The notes beneath the pieces were generated by a model, which was given only the letters and a program-made list of their open reading frames with translations, was not told where the DNA came from and did no database searches. Of a stretch of DNA of 64,000 nucleotides, positions 19,460-29,615 are shown piece after piece. The stretch covers positions 62,001-126,000 of the forward strand of contig NZ_FTNU01000005.1 of assembly GCF_900156515.1 (NCBI RefSeq). The letters run 5' to 3'. This stretch comes from Moraxella cuniculi DSM 21768. GTDB lineage: Bacteria; Pseudomonadota; Gammaproteobacteria; Pseudomonadales; Moraxellaceae. Numbering within the stretch: position 1 is the stretch's first letter; each line of letters starts with the position of its first letter. Position numbers and translations under genes: made by a program.

Positions 19460-19607
19460 TTTAACAACAAATATCATCACTGTTAGCAAACCATTATCAT
19501 TTTGGTTGCATTGTGCAACAACAAGCTGTTTGATTTCAAACAATTCAATAGTTTAGCATGCGGCTTGGGATAACCACCCATCACCCGCCAATAGAAGGAA
19601 AAACGCC

Positions 19608-19775
19608 ATGACTATGAGTATCGCTCGCTATTTTAGCAATCGTGAGAGCATTCGCCTACCCACCCTATATTCACAAAATTTGTTCGCCATGACCAAGGAA
19701 GTACGCATCGAACATCAAGGCGAGGAATATCGCTTGCGATTAACTCGCAATAATCGCTTGATTTTGACCAAATAA
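19608..19775 (+). CDS. hemP: Haemin uptake protein HemP
   Basis: This 55-residue protein is missed by length cut-offs of 60 residues. The C-terminal half fits the HemP family: VRIEHQGEEYRLRLTRNNRLILTK. HemP is a small cytoplasmic protein encoded in Fur-regulated haem uptake loci and, in some species, acts as a transcriptional activator of the haem receptor gene. AGAAGGA lies 8 bp before the ATG. A Fur-like site lies upstream and a strong terminator downstream, so it is a single-gene transcript. No haem receptor or hmuTUV is next to it here. Confidence 0.85.
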   Translation: MTMSIARYFSNRESIRLPTLYSQNLFAMTKEVRIEHQGEEYRLRLTRNNRLILTK

Positions 19776-19804
19776 CCAAACCATCAGATTATTCACTTTC
19801 TCCA

Positions 19805-19846
19805 AACCAAACAAGCATCACCCAGTGGTGCTTGTTTGGTTTTTTG
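19805..19846 (+). terminator. Strong terminator of hemP
   Basis: A 13-bp perfect stem (AACCAAACAAGCA with its complement), extended by further pairs, is followed by six T on the plus strand, 30 bp after the hemP stop. Confidence 0.92.
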
Positions 19847-19919
19847 TGATATTAATTGTCAAAAATCTACGCAATAAGCAAATAAGCCCGTCAGGCATTC
19901 ATGGGTCAAAACCAGCCTC

Positions 19920-22900
19920 TTAAAATTTCCAACGATAAATCACATCAACCATATTCTCTGCTGCACTGGTTGCCTCAATATAAATACGGCGAGTTAATTG
20001 ATAACGCATTGATAAGCTGCTTTCGGCATTAAACACGCCAACGCCATAGCGAATGTACAAATCTGGCGTGATATAGCCTGTAACATTGACATTGGTATCT
20101 TCAGAATTGCCCGAAGCATCAATGGTTAAGCTCTGAAGCCCCAACACCTGACCGATTTGGTTGGTCAGATTGCGTGTGGTGGACAATCCAAGGCTCAAGC
20201 CTGCCGCCGCCAGCTGGTTGGTAACTTGTGAACGAAAACCCTGTTCGGTGATGCCAGCGTCATTTGACTGACTGATACGCCCTGTAACCAGTGCATTCAT
20301 CGCCTGCTGCTCGCTTAGCCCTGCATCATTAAATACGGTGATATTAGGGCTGCTGATTGTGCCACGAATACGCACACCGACTGTCTGTCCTTCCACCTGC
20401 TTTTCGCCTTCGATAGACAGGCGTGGATTGGTCATATTACCATCAAAGCGAATCTGGGCGTAGTTTAAGTCCAAGTTTTGCCCAATGGCATCAATCTTGG
20501 TGCGTTCCGACACCTGAATCACGCCCAGAGCTTGCATAACGCCTTGTCCTGACTGGGTCAGATGCAACGCCCCTGCCAGTGGTAATCTTGCCCCAAAGCC
20601 ACGAAACTCAACATCACCGCCCAAATCCACACCGATATTGGCATTGATATTCCAAGGCTCAACCACTGCCAGCACCTGATCAATATTGCCAGTCATACGG
20701 CGATCCAACACCGAAACATCAGCTGATTCACTGACAATCTCAGCGGTTGATTCAGGTGGGCGAATGGTTGCAGCTGGGATACTGACCACGCCTTGAACAT
20801 CGACAAATTTTTGTTGGGGTTTGATAACAATCTCAAGGTCAGGACTGATTTGTGCAATAACCAGCGGTGGACGATTGACGCTCAAATTCTCGCCCATAAT
20901 GCCCAGTTTTGCCTGTATTTCTGTCGCCCAATCCAGCTCACCTGTCAGCACGCCCTGACCTTCACCACCGACAAAACTACCCTCAAGCACAGCGTGTGTG
21001 CCTTCAATATTTAGCCCTGCTTGAATGTTTGACAATGCCAGTGGCACACCAGTGATTGCCAAAGCTCCTTGGTCAAGTTTGGCATTGCCATAAAACAAGG
21101 GTTTTTTTAGCGTGCCATCAAGTCTGCCCGACAAATCCACTCTGCCTGTCAATGTCTGCAAATTGGAGAAAAATGGACGCAGCACCGCAAGATTTAGCTC
21201 ATTCATCGCAAGTCTGCCCGAAATGGGCTTGTTGGGCTGATAAGGGTCAATCACCACATCAGCATAACCACGCCCTGCCACGCCCAGCACATCGGTGCGT
21301 ATCTGCAAGCCTTTGCTGACACTTTTGGCAATGACTGATGCCCGCTGATATGGCATATCAACATAGCCTGTATCCTCTTGATTTAGCCCAATGCTACCAT
21401 TGTCCGAATACAGCACCACATCAACCTCAGGTCTGCTGCCAGCTCGCCAACTGGCTTTGGCACGACCATTGAGCATCGATTGCCACTGAATATCTTTGGG
21501 CAAAGCGGCAGAAAACACCTGCGTATCCAAGTTTTGGACAACAACATTAACATTGCCAGAATTTGGTGTATGGCTAAGCGTATCTTGTAGACAAATTACA
21601 CCCTCGCCCTTATTACGCAAATACTGCGTCTGCCAACAATGTGCTGCCACCTGTATACTGTTATCGCCAAGCCCATAGGCAAATTCTGTAGGCTGTCTTT
21701 GGGTCATTTCGCCAAATTTGCTCTTGATTGAGCCATCAGACAGCACACCTGAATATCGCATCGTTTTGCGGTCAAGCGATCCTGTCACTTGTGCCACCGC
21801 CTCAATATCGCCACTTTTGGTTGCCACAAACAGTGTATGCTCACTTTCTGTACCAGCAAAATCAATCCGTGCTGCCTTTATCACCTTGCCCAGTGCGATA
21901 ACATCTTCACCACGCACCAAAAGCTGACTGTCGCTATTGCCCAAATTGACAATTTTGCCCAGTATTTGAGCATTTTGAATGAGCAAATTTGGCATTCGCA
22001 GGGCATTAATTGTTGTGTCAATATATAAAGTTGGCAAGGCATTGTCATCATTGATTAAAATCACACCACCCGTGATTGCACCGCTGGTCTTGTTAATCAA
22101 CTGCCCCATATCCACCACTCTTACACTGGTGGTAAACTGGCTTTCATCACCTGCCATGCGGACAATATTATCGCCAATTTGCACCTTCAGATCATCGGCG
22201 GTTAGCTTGCGAATGATATTTTGGGTCTGGCGTGCATTACTGTCTATGCGTTGGCGTAATGACAGCAACTCATCGGTAGAAGTTGGGCGACGGCTGGTTT
22301 GTTTGATTTTTTGCAAATAACCTGCCATATCTTTTGGCAGAGCAAGCTCGGCATATAATGCCCCTGTCGCTATCAGTGGCAAGTCATTGTATGTGCCAGC
22401 AATATCAAGCGTTTGAATATCAACAATCTGTCTGTCGTCCTGCCAACTGCCTGCAATGTTTGCCGTGCCGCTTAATTTGCTTGGTAGATTTTTGACAAAC
22501 GCCGCCAAATTTAGCGATGCCATCTTGGCATCAAGCTGCCATGCCACACCGCGAGAAATATCCAGCCAGCCTGCCGCATCAAGATTACCTGCACTGCCTT
22601 GATGCACCAAGCGATTGATGACAAATTTAGAATCAGAACCTGTGATGTCAAAATTCAGCACACCGTTGGTCATGCGATTATTTGCCACACGACCAGCAAA
22701 ATTTGCCGATACACGCTGTAACTTACCTGCACGATAACTGCCTGCCGTTAGCAAATCACCAGTTAAAGTTGCAACCAGATTGCTATTATTGACAAATTTG
22801 GCGGTATCCACCTCTTCAAGTTTGCCCTTAATATCCCAATCCACACCCTGCGTCAGAGCCAGTTTTCCCGTTGCCACAATCTTGCCAGAATCACCTGACA

Positions 22901-25001
22901 GGCTGGCACGGTTAATGGTTAATTGCTCCAAATTCCCCTCAAGCTGTAGCCCAACGGCCGACTTAGCCAGTTGTGGCAAAATGTCTTGCTCGACATCGCC
23001 ATCAAACTTGGCAACCAAGTGGGCAATTTGTCCATTTTGCAGCTTGATTGTACTGCTGCCCTGACCTGCCAAAGCAACTTGCTTGCCATCTGTTAGCCGT
23101 GCCAGCAAATCACTGTCGCTAAGCGAAATCTCATGCACAGATGCCTTGCCCTCTTCACGCATACGCCCTGTAGCAACAATGCGACCTGTGATGGTATCAA
23201 ATGGGGTTTGGTTGGGCGTGGCAAAATACGCATTGGGGCGTAAGCTGTCAGCACGCATATCCACCTGCCAAGTCAGCGATGCATTTGTCGTGGCAAAATC
23301 AAGCCGCCCTATGCCAGCAAGAGTACCCATCACACCCTGATAGCGAAAATCTGTCAAATGCAACCGCTCGCCTTTTTCAATATTGGCTTGCAACTGATAG
23401 CGTCCACGCGGTGCTGCATTTAGTGCATCAATATCAGCATCGGCGGCGATATAGGTGCGACCCTCTTCCAAACGCAGGCTAAGCTGCCCTTGGCGGCTGT
23501 TGATTGTGTCAATTTTTGGAACTTGTCTGCGGATAAGATTTGCCCATGTGGCATCAATACGCCATGGGGCATCGGTGCTGTCTTGATTTTGGGCAAGCGT
23601 GGCATAAATACGCTCGCCGTCTTGTTGATTTAGGTCAAATTCAAAACGCGTGTCGTTATTTTCGTCCAGTAGATAATATTTCACCCCCAAACGACCAGTC
23701 AGCGTCTGTGGCAAATACGCCTGATATTCTCGATATTCAATCGGCATGGCGTTACGAATCGCAAAACCATTACCAACAATAGTAGCGTCCAGCTGATACT
23801 TATCCGACCACTGCATACTGCCCGAAGCAGTCAATACACCCTGTGGCGTGTTGGCTTGTAAAAATGGAATATCCATGCCACCATCACGCACGATACCACG
23901 CCCATGATAGCGTCCACTGGGGATATCTTTGGCGGTCAAATCAGCATTAATTCGCAGCTCAATATTTGATACCACGCCTGCTGCTGTGATAACCCCATCT
24001 GTTAGCGTGATATTTTGTTCTTCGGCGTATGGCAACTGAACTTTGGCAAATTCAAGTTTTGCCTCAAAAGGTGAATTTTTATCCAAACCTTGGGCAATAA
24101 AGCTGCCTGTGATATTTTGTTGATTATAGCGACTAACCAGACTGCCTGTGGTACGCTTTAAACTGCCCGAAGCCTTGACAGACAAAGTGTCAAAGTATAC
24201 CTTGTCAAGTGCTGCAACGCGCACATCAGCAGTGGCAGTTAGTGGATAATCACCTGACAAATCAATCTTGCCTGTGGCTTTACGAACATCAACCACATCG
24301 CCATAGCTGACAGCCGCATCAACCAGCTCAACTTGCGAGCCTGACCACTTGGCAGATGACAAGGCAATGCTGTGCAATCGCACAGAATCACTGCCTGTCT
24401 GCTCATAACGAACCTCATTCACCTTAGCATTATCAAGCTGTAATGCAACAGGCAGACTGATGGTGGCATAATCAAATGGTTCGCCTGTGGCTGGTTTTTT
24501 GTTAATGACCAGCACTTTGTCAATATCTGCATTCACCAAATGTACTTGCCGAGCAAATAACGCACGCCAACCAAACTGCACATAGGCACGATTGACCTTG
24601 ACAGTAATATCCTCACCTTGGGCGATATTGACATCTTGTAGCCAAATACCCCTCCCCAGCGAACCTTCGGTATACTTAAGCTGCACGCCTGTTTCGAGGG
24701 CGATTTTTTCGACCAAAAATTTTGAGCCAGTATCTGTGTTTATAAGATACAACAAAGATACCAACAACAAGGCTGTTGCCACCACCGCAGCAATCAACAA
24801 TCGCAACAGATAAACCAGCCAGCGAGGTCGCTTGGGTGAAGGGTTTGGTGGTGGCAAATCCTGCTGGTGGTTGGCAATATCGGCAGGAGGTGGCAAATCG
24901 GACGCACCATCACTGGATAGATGGACAGACGACTGCAAATCATCAGCGTGCAATGCAGCTGATTTGTGCAATAAAATCAATGATGTGCTTGATGTGGTCA
25001 T
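19920..25001 (-). CDS. tamB: Translocation and assembly module inner-membrane protein TamB
   Basis: This protein of about 1,693 residues has one N-terminal membrane helix (about 60-85, YLLRLLIAAVVATALLLVSLLYL in two halves) and a very long beta-rich periplasmic part. It ends in a DUF490 domain with VRIRGTISSPNITV and the terminal YRWKF. TamB bridges the periplasm with TamA and supports lipid transport and insertion of some outer-membrane proteins. It is longer than E. coli TamB (about 1,259 residues). The ATG at 25001 is preferred, and GTG at 25022 would add 7 residues. The 55 residues before the helix are Pro/Ser-rich. It follows tamA on the same strand. Confidence 0.93.
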   Translation of the reverse strand: MTTSSTSLILLHKSAALHADDLQSSVHLSSDGASDLPPPADIANHQQDLPPPNPSPKRPRWLVYLLRLLIAAVVATALLLVSLLYLINTDTGSKFLVEKIALETGVQLKYTEGSLGRGIWLQDVNIAQGEDITVKVNRAYVQFGWRALFARQVHLVNADIDKVLVINKKPATGEPFDYATISLPVALQLDNAKVNEVRYEQTGSDSVRLHSIALSSAKWSGSQVELVDAAVSYGDVVDVRKATGKIDLSGDYPLTATADVRVAALDKVYFDTLSVKASGSLKRTTGSLVSRYNQQNITGSFIAQGLDKNSPFEAKLEFAKVQLPYAEEQNITLTDGVITAAGVVSNIELRINADLTAKDIPSGRYHGRGIVRDGGMDIPFLQANTPQGVLTASGSMQWSDKYQLDATIVGNGFAIRNAMPIEYREYQAYLPQTLTGRLGVKYYLLDENNDTRFEFDLNQQDGERIYATLAQNQDSTDAPWRIDATWANLIRRQVPKIDTINSRQGQLSLRLEEGRTYIAADADIDALNAAPRGRYQLQANIEKGERLHLTDFRYQGVMGTLAGIGRLDFATTNASLTWQVDMRADSLRPNAYFATPNQTPFDTITGRIVATGRMREEGKASVHEISLSDSDLLARLTDGKQVALAGQGSSTIKLQNGQIAHLVAKFDGDVEQDILPQLAKSAVGLQLEGNLEQLTINRASLSGDSGKIVATGKLALTQGVDWDIKGKLEEVDTAKFVNNSNLVATLTGDLLTAGSYRAGKLQRVSANFAGRVANNRMTNGVLNFDITGSDSKFVINRLVHQGSAGNLDAAGWLDISRGVAWQLDAKMASLNLAAFVKNLPSKLSGTANIAGSWQDDRQIVDIQTLDIAGTYNDLPLIATGALYAELALPKDMAGYLQKIKQTSRRPTSTDELLSLRQRIDSNARQTQNIIRKLTADDLKVQIGDNIVRMAGDESQFTTSVRVVDMGQLINKTSGAITGGVILINDDNALPTLYIDTTINALRMPNLLIQNAQILGKIVNLGNSDSQLLVRGEDVIALGKVIKAARIDFAGTESEHTLFVATKSGDIEAVAQVTGSLDRKTMRYSGVLSDGSIKSKFGEMTQRQPTEFAYGLGDNSIQVAAHCWQTQYLRNKGEGVICLQDTLSHTPNSGNVNVVVQNLDTQVFSAALPKDIQWQSMLNGRAKASWRAGSRPEVDVVLYSDNGSIGLNQEDTGYVDMPYQRASVIAKSVSKGLQIRTDVLGVAGRGYADVVIDPYQPNKPISGRLAMNELNLAVLRPFFSNLQTLTGRVDLSGRLDGTLKKPLFYGNAKLDQGALAITGVPLALSNIQAGLNIEGTHAVLEGSFVGGEGQGVLTGELDWATEIQAKLGIMGENLSVNRPPLVIAQISPDLEIVIKPQQKFVDVQGVVSIPAATIRPPESTAEIVSESADVSVLDRRMTGNIDQVLAVVEPWNINANIGVDLGGDVEFRGFGARLPLAGALHLTQSGQGVMQALGVIQVSERTKIDAIGQNLDLNYAQIRFDGNMTNPRLSIEGEKQVEGQTVGVRIRGTISSPNITVFNDAGLSEQQAMNALVTGRISQSNDAGITEQGFRSQVTNQLAAAGLSLGLSTTRNLTNQIGQVLGLQSLTIDASGNSEDTNVNVTGYITPDLYIRYGVGVFNAESSLSMRYQLTRRIYIEATSAAENMVDVIYRWKF

Positions 25002-25090
25002 GCCCCAGTCTTGCCTCGTCACCCTGTCTAAGTTATAAAGCGTTATTTAACCATAAATAAGAAAAATTATCAATTTTTTGGCACGCATCG

Positions 25091-25131
25091 CCAGCTGCCA
25101 CGCTTTTTCAATAGCCAGCTGGCACGCTTTT
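25091..25131. repeat. Tandem 17-bp direct repeat between tamA and tamB
   Basis: CCAGCTGCCACGCTTTT (25091-25107) and CCAGCTGGCACGCTTTT (25115-25131) differ at one base and are offset by 24 bp. The second copy contains the palindrome GCCAGCTGGC. The function is unknown. Confidence 0.8.
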
Positions 25132-25195
25132 AATCAAGCAGCCATCACAAATGCTGTGATACCAATCATGGCAAATCACTCAAGTTGCCAAATGC

Positions 25196-27928
25196 CTAAA
25201 ATGGCGTACCAATAAAAAAGTGTAATTTAATCGGCGTGCCTTCTTCTTTTAATCCTGTTGCAACATCAACTCTCACCTGACCAACTGGCGATGCCCAGCG
25301 AATGCCCAGTCCTGCACCGACTTTGGTTTCGTTGCTAAAATTTCTGTCATAGGCGTTGCCAGCATCGGCAAATACCGCCAATCGCAAATCTTTTAATATT
25401 TCATAATTATACTCAACGCTGCCAACTGCCAGTGCCTGACCACCGCTTAGATAGCCATCAATTAATGGTGCTAAGCTGTTGTTATTATACCCACGAATGC
25501 TCTGATCACCCCCTGCAAAAAAGCGTAAGCGATATGGCACATCATAAAAATTATCCGACCAGATATACCCCCCTTGCAAACTACCACTGAGCTGATGGGC
25601 ACGGTCTTTGCCATACACATTATCACCAAAACTATACACGCCACTGACACCTGCTCGTGCAATCGCCATATTGGCACTGGACAGCAAATTTTTTGTGCCT
25701 GCTTCTAGCGAATAGTACTGACGATAGCCACGCATTGGGTTTACCAAATCATCTGCCACTGTTTTGTTAAGTGCAAATCCAGCAAGCAATGCCTCTTGGG
25801 TTGGACGACCATCAACAAAATCCACAGGCAAATATCGCCAAGTCTCTGGTGCTGCTCTGGTTTCTAACTCGTCCAGACGGTAACGGAGAGAATAAGTGCG
25901 ATTCCAGCCTGTTTTATTAACAATGGTGCGACTTAGCATCTGCTCAAGTGTGCGTGATGATAAATCAAAACCGCCTGTAGACTGTCCAAATACTTCCTCA
26001 TCATAGCTTAAGCTGGCACGCAATTTGTCATTTAGTGGATGGCTCATCGGCTTGGAGGCGTATAGTTTTAGCCCCTTTTTGTCTTCGGACAGGCGAATTT
26101 CTGCCCCTGCCTGATAGCCCTTGCGATTGATAAGATTGTGATCAAACTTGCCAATCAGCCTTGCACCTGTATCCGATCCCCAGCTGACACCCACTTGGGC
26201 ATCTCTGGGCTTATCCGTCATGACAAAAATATACAATGGCACTTTTTTGTCTTGATATACTTGCTGTGGCGTTTTGCGTCCAGCCAGCTCTGGTCGCTCT
26301 GCTCCTTCAGGTAGATTAAACAATTCAGCCTCTGGCTCATCAGGCAAAATAGCTCGTGCCACGCCACTGACCGCATCGCTGATTCTGCCAAGCAATGAGC
26401 GGTTTTTTTTGCTATTATTATCAATGGCAAGCACACGATCATCAGGCATATCATACAGGCGGCGTGCTTTGGCAGCGACCAAATTCAGCTTGTCTTTAAT
26501 CAGCTCCGAGGCACTAAATTCAATCGGGGCAATATCCACCATCGTACCATCTGCCAAAGTAATGCTTTCACCTTGCTGCTCATCACTGGCAACTGTCTGA
26601 TTATTATCAGCATCACCGCCTGATGATTGCTCAAAATTAATCCCAGCTGTCTGCTCGCTTTCAGGTAGGACAGTTTCAGTATTGACCATGTTAAAATAAC
26701 CTGTCGCCAGCAAATCGTTTGATAATGCACGCACCGCTTGACGATTATAGGCATCACCCATCTCAAAGCTCAATAACTGCTGCAACAATTCTGGCTTGAC
26801 TGGCAGCTTGTTTGGGTCTGTTGTCAGCCGACCTGTTTGCTTATCAATGGTAAAAAACACCACTTCATCAAAATCATACTGCTCCCCTGTGTCATAGATT
26901 AAATTGACATCAGCAACATTGTCAGGCAAGACCACATCAACCGATTTGTCCAGCCATTTGCCATCAAAAAACCCCTGCTCTGCACTGACTTGCTCTACAG
27001 AATATTTGCTTGTCTCATAGCGACCATGATTAAATACCTCATCAGATTGCAGGGCAATTTTGTCCACCGTTTGCGTAAAAGCAGGATTGTCAGCACCTGC
27101 ACCACGCACCTCAATGGCACGATGACCAACTCGCACAGGCTCGCCCAAATCACGAACCAGCACCTCAACCTCACCAAGGCTTGTGCGAATAATTTGCAAA
27201 TCAACCTCATAATAACCCACCGCTCTGGCTGCTGCCAATGCTGTCTGCCGAAGGCGAGCCTGCGATCCACGCAAATCCATCGCGGATTCTTGGGTGATGT
27301 CCTCAAGTGCTGCTTTGATATTGGCATAAGGCTCGATTTTTTTATCGGCAGCACTGATTGGTATACGCTCGCCTGTTTCGCTTGTGCGATAAAATTTTGC
27401 CTTTAGGCGTGGAGCTTTGCTTACGCCATCATTGAACATTCTATCATACAGTCGCTGCACCACATTGACCTGCGGTGTCTTTGTTTGCATCTGTTCTTCA
27501 TCGGCTATATCAGGCAATACAAATGCCTCGTACTGCGGCATATAGTCATCAGGATTCAGTAGTGCGGTGTTTTCTTGCTGATTATTGTCATCTGCCACCG
27601 AAGGCAGCTGCTCTAGCTGGGTGGTATCCAGCCCAATTGGCACAAAAGACTCATTGATACGAGCAATTGGTGTATCGGCTTTGTCTGACGATTCACTCGC
27701 CACCAGCTGATGATTGTTTGCTGCTGCCAGCCGTGCCTCGATTTGTTCGGGGCTTAGTAGATTGACAGTTGGTATGACAGGTGAATTATTGACCGCTGGC
27801 GGTTTTTGATTGACCGCATTATTATCTTGGGCGGCAGACGCCAGTGTTGATAGTGTCAATAACGGCAGCAAAACCCACAGCTGCACTGGCACAACAGGGC
27901 GATTCGACAACAAAACTAACTTTGACAT
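25196..27928 (-). CDS. tamA: Outer-membrane assembly protein TamA (BamA/Omp85 family)
   Basis: This 910-residue Omp85-family protein has a signal peptide ending near residue 32 (LASAA). An unusual low-complexity region covers about 33-145, POTRA domains about 150-570, and a 16-strand barrel runs to the C-terminal Phe (KLHFFIGTPF). The barrel shows FFAGGDQSIRGY, the lid-loop RGY motif. E. coli TamA has 577 residues. The extra length is the N-terminal region plus an insertion of about 135 residues (about 425-560) inside the third POTRA domain, between TGYFNMVN and VPLYIFVMTDK. It is paired with tamB 174 bp downstream. Confidence 0.92.
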   Translation of the reverse strand: MSKLVLLSNRPVVPVQLWVLLPLLTLSTLASAAQDNNAVNQKPPAVNNSPVIPTVNLLSPEQIEARLAAANNHQLVASESSDKADTPIARINESFVPIGLDTTQLEQLPSVADDNNQQENTALLNPDDYMPQYEAFVLPDIADEEQMQTKTPQVNVVQRLYDRMFNDGVSKAPRLKAKFYRTSETGERIPISAADKKIEPYANIKAALEDITQESAMDLRGSQARLRQTALAAARAVGYYEVDLQIIRTSLGEVEVLVRDLGEPVRVGHRAIEVRGAGADNPAFTQTVDKIALQSDEVFNHGRYETSKYSVEQVSAEQGFFDGKWLDKSVDVVLPDNVADVNLIYDTGEQYDFDEVVFFTIDKQTGRLTTDPNKLPVKPELLQQLLSFEMGDAYNRQAVRALSNDLLATGYFNMVNTETVLPESEQTAGINFEQSSGGDADNNQTVASDEQQGESITLADGTMVDIAPIEFSASELIKDKLNLVAAKARRLYDMPDDRVLAIDNNSKKNRSLLGRISDAVSGVARAILPDEPEAELFNLPEGAERPELAGRKTPQQVYQDKKVPLYIFVMTDKPRDAQVGVSWGSDTGARLIGKFDHNLINRKGYQAGAEIRLSEDKKGLKLYASKPMSHPLNDKLRASLSYDEEVFGQSTGGFDLSSRTLEQMLSRTIVNKTGWNRTYSLRYRLDELETRAAPETWRYLPVDFVDGRPTQEALLAGFALNKTVADDLVNPMRGYRQYYSLEAGTKNLLSSANMAIARAGVSGVYSFGDNVYGKDRAHQLSGSLQGGYIWSDNFYDVPYRLRFFAGGDQSIRGYNNNSLAPLIDGYLSGGQALAVGSVEYNYEILKDLRLAVFADAGNAYDRNFSNETKVGAGLGIRWASPVGQVRVDVATGLKEEGTPIKLHFFIGTPF

Positions 27929-27963
27929 ACAAAAAACCCAAGATAAAAAATGAAATACCTGCT

Positions 27964-27972
27964 ATTATAGCA
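27964..27972 (-). promoter_or_regulatory. Extended -10 promoter of tamA
   Basis: On the minus strand TGC-TATAAT is a perfect extended -10 element 36 bp upstream of the tamA start. The -35 region is weak (TTTTTA at 17 bp). Confidence 0.6.
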
Positions 27973-28058
27973 GAGTTTGCATGCGATAAAAATCAAAGTT
28001 GCATTTTTACGACATATCGGTGCATAATTAATCATTGTTTGATAGATAGTTGTTATTT

Positions 28059-29387
28059 ATGGCAAGTCAGCTTTCGTTATTTCGTCATCGCCGTTTTAAT
28101 TCGATGTTTTTTACCCAATTTTTTGGGGCATTTAATGATAATGTGTTCAAGCAAGCACTGATTTTGGTGCTGACCTATTCAGCCGCCATCAAGCTAGGTG
28201 TTGAGGTCAGCCTACTCAACAACCTTGCTGCCATGCTATTTATTTTGCCATATTTTTTGTTTTCGGCATTGGCAGGTCAGATTGCCGATAAATACGAAAA
28301 ATCCAAACTCACCCAATTGGTAAAATTGGTCGAAATCATCATCATGGCAGTGGCAGCAATTGGTTTTGTTTATGAAATTTATTGGCTGTTATTTTTGAGC
28401 CTATTTTTGATGGGTATGCAATCAACCTTTTTTGGCCCAATCAAATATGCCTACCTACCAGAGGTGATGCACAAAGATGAGCTGGTTGGTGCCAATGCTG
28501 TTTTTCAGACCAGTACCAGCCTTGCAATCTTAACAGGTATGATACTCGCTGGTGTACTGACCCAATTGTATCTGTCAGAATATTGGCTGGCAACCATCAC
28601 GGTGCTGGTGGCAATTTTAGGCTATCTATCAGCACGCCAAATTCCCACGACCACCATCTATGCCCCAACGCTGAAGATTGATTGGAATATCGCACGCACC
28701 AGCTGGGATATTGTAAAATATTGCTACCAACTGCGTTTATTATTTTTTATTATTATTGGTAATAGCTGGTTTTGGTTTTATGGAGCAACCTTTTTAACCC
28801 AAGTGCCTGAAGTGAGCAAAACCATCTTGCACGGTGATGAATCCGTGGTGATTTTTTTGCTGACTTTGTTCTCATTTGGCGTCGCCATCGGTTCATTGTT
28901 GTGCAAAACCTTGACCAAAAACCAAATCAGCTTCCGCCTTATTCCGCTTGGTCTGGCAGGTCTATCCATTTCTGCCACTGCGTTGTATTTTTCGTTAAAC
29001 AAACTGGCATTGCCGATTACCATTGAGCCTTATGACATTTTTACCCTGCTTGAATTTCGCCAAACTTGGGGGATTTTTGCCGAGCTGTTTTTGGTTGGCC
29101 TAAGTGGTGGTGTGTATATCGTGCCGCTATATGCCAGTATGCAAGCCTATGCCCCAACCGATCATCGCTCTCGCATTATTGGTGCTAATAATATTTTTAA
29201 TGCTTTGTTTATGGTTATTTCGGCAATATTTGCCATCGTGATATTGACCATGATTGGTTTAAGTTTGGCACAGTTATTTGCCATCACCGCCATCATCAAT
29301 CTGATGTTTGGGCTGTGGCTATATCCCAAATTGCACCAGTACCAAGACAGTCTGCCAATTCAGACTGATGGCACACCGCTGCCATAG
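28059..29387 (+). CDS. MFS transporter, LplT-like
   Basis: This 442-residue major facilitator protein has about twelve membrane segments. The N-terminal SMFFTQFFGAFNDNVFKQAL is typical of lysophospholipid carriers (LplT) and of the N-terminal domain of MFS-acyltransferase-ligase fusions. LplT returns lysophosphatidylethanolamine to the inner leaflet for re-acylation. Here there is no fused or adjacent acyltransferase (aas), so the substrate is uncertain. The start is ATG 28059; a TTG 9 bp upstream is less likely. The gene is divergent from tamA, and both may share the 130-bp control region. Confidence 0.8.
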   Translation: MASQLSLFRHRRFNSMFFTQFFGAFNDNVFKQALILVLTYSAAIKLGVEVSLLNNLAAMLFILPYFLFSALAGQIADKYEKSKLTQLVKLVEIIIMAVAAIGFVYEIYWLLFLSLFLMGMQSTFFGPIKYAYLPEVMHKDELVGANAVFQTSTSLAILTGMILAGVLTQLYLSEYWLATITVLVAILGYLSARQIPTTTIYAPTLKIDWNIARTSWDIVKYCYQLRLLFFIIIGNSWFWFYGATFLTQVPEVSKTILHGDESVVIFLLTLFSFGVAIGSLLCKTLTKNQISFRLIPLGLAGLSISATALYFSLNKLALPITIEPYDIFTLLEFRQTWGIFAELFLVGLSGGVYIVPLYASMQAYAPTDHRSRIIGANNIFNALFMVISAIFAIVILTMIGLSLAQLFAITAIINLMFGLWLYPKLHQYQDSLPIQTDGTPLP

Positions 29388-29615
29388 CCATCTTGTTAAG
29401 CTAAAGGCTGTTGCAAGAAAAAACAAATCGGCAATATTTTATGCAAAATTTTGTAAATCTTTACCGTCAAGCGTGATAAAATCTGTTATTATTGACAGTG
29501 TTTTGGCTTACTGATGCTCTTGGCTACGGCCAATTATGCTGCAAGATAGCTGCTTATTTATCAGTATTGCTTAATAAATATTTATACAATCATTTACTGT
29601 AATATGGAAGGTTTT

